Origin: Bacteroidia bacterium
GTDB taxonomy: Bacteria; Bacteroidota; Bacteroidia; Flavobacteriales; Flavobacteriaceae
Assembly: GCA_030428865.1 (NCBI GenBank)
Contig: JAUIEK010000002.1
Coordinates: 372,001-436,000, forward strand
DNA: 64,000 bases
Direction: 5' to 3'
Shown piece after piece: positions 63,413 through 64,000 of this stretch. The notes beneath the pieces were generated by a model. That model ran no database searches. It saw only the letters and a list, made by a program, of their open reading frames with translations, and was not told the origin of the DNA. The first letter of the stretch is position 1. Each line of letters opens with the position of its first letter. A program made the translations under genes and the position numbers.

Positions 63413-64000
63413 ATGAAAAAACCATTACTATTCTTCATTTTTTTATATAAAATCGCTTTTTCTCAGGAGATATATGATATTTCTGAAAAATTAGATCCAA
63501 ACCCTCCTGAAAGAGGCTACTTTTATAACTATAGCGAAAAAGGAAATGTAGATTTAGCAACAGGGAAATTTGGACTAAATGTTCCGTTTCACCAAATTGA
63601 AAGTGAATACATTAATCTTCCTATTGGTATCCAATATCAAACTTCTGGGGTCAAAGTATCAGAAATTTCATCAACAATAGGAACAGGATGGAGTTTTTAT
63701 GGAGAAGGGAAAATCATAAGGGAATTAAAGGGGGAACCAGATGAAGTATTTAATGCACTGCAACCAGCGCCATGTGGTGGTTGTACTCCATATTCTTATG
63801 GCAATTTATATTCGGGCAGAAAGTACCCGTCATATCCAATATTAAATTTGAAACAGCTTAATTCTTTTACCACTAAACCAACAAGAGGCTCTATTACAAG
63901 TTTATTTTTAGATGATATGATGTATAAATTTCCTAATCTAGATTATTTTAATGGAGTGGGTAATCCTTGGGAGGTTACTGATAGTGAAATAGAGGCAGTA
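63413..64000 (+). CDS. RHS/SpvB-like secreted protein, N-terminal part (3' end outside the window)
   Basis: Open frame to the window end: MKKPLLFFIFLYKIAFSQEIYDISEKLDPNPPERGYFYNYSEKGNVDLATGKFGLNVPFHQIESEYINLPIGIQYQTSGVKVSEISSTIGTGWSF... Confidence 0.7.
   Translation, partial: MKKPLLFFIFLYKIAFSQEIYDISEKLDPNPPERGYFYNYSEKGNVDLATGKFGLNVPFHQIESEYINLPIGIQYQTSGVKVSEISSTIGTGWSFYGEGKIIRELKGEPDEVFNALQPAPCGGCTPYSYGNLYSGRKYPSYPILNLKQLNSFTTKPTRGSITSLFLDDMMYKFPNLDYFNGVGNPWEVTDSEIEAV

Overview
AT-rich chromosomal window from a Bacteroidota genome, most likely Flavobacteriia (gene content, near absence of Shine-Dalgarno signals, TAnnTTTG-type -7 boxes). Most of it is core or housekeeping sequence: mvaB-like lyase, guaB, miaA, serC/serA, ychF, gcvT, thrABC, lysA, parE/parC, two TonB-dependent receptors, a SpoIIM-like/DUF4129/DUF4350/MoxR/DUF58 membrane cluster and an ars operon. 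There is a short accessory stretch of small same-strand genes at about 50.7-56.1 kb. No CRISPR array, rRNA, tRNA, transposase or prophage was recognised. Main observations: (1) an unlisted 31-codon ORF upstream of thrA, MLLSAQHIIFNQYNSCTITLCETTTTITTTP, inside a region dense with inverted repeats, i.e. a candidate threonine leader-peptide attenuator; (2) a secreted two-protease operon, papain-like C1A plus a multidomain caspase-like protein, followed by a K+-channel-like gene; (3) a duplicated palindromic putative ArsR operator and C-terminal CysCys tails on two ars-operon proteins; (4) a DUF1015 protein with a DGHHR motif in a serA/serC cluster; (5) hairpin-like intergenic elements in the accessory-gene island; (6) two unlisted small ORFs. 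All family names come from reading the protein sequences; no database search was run.
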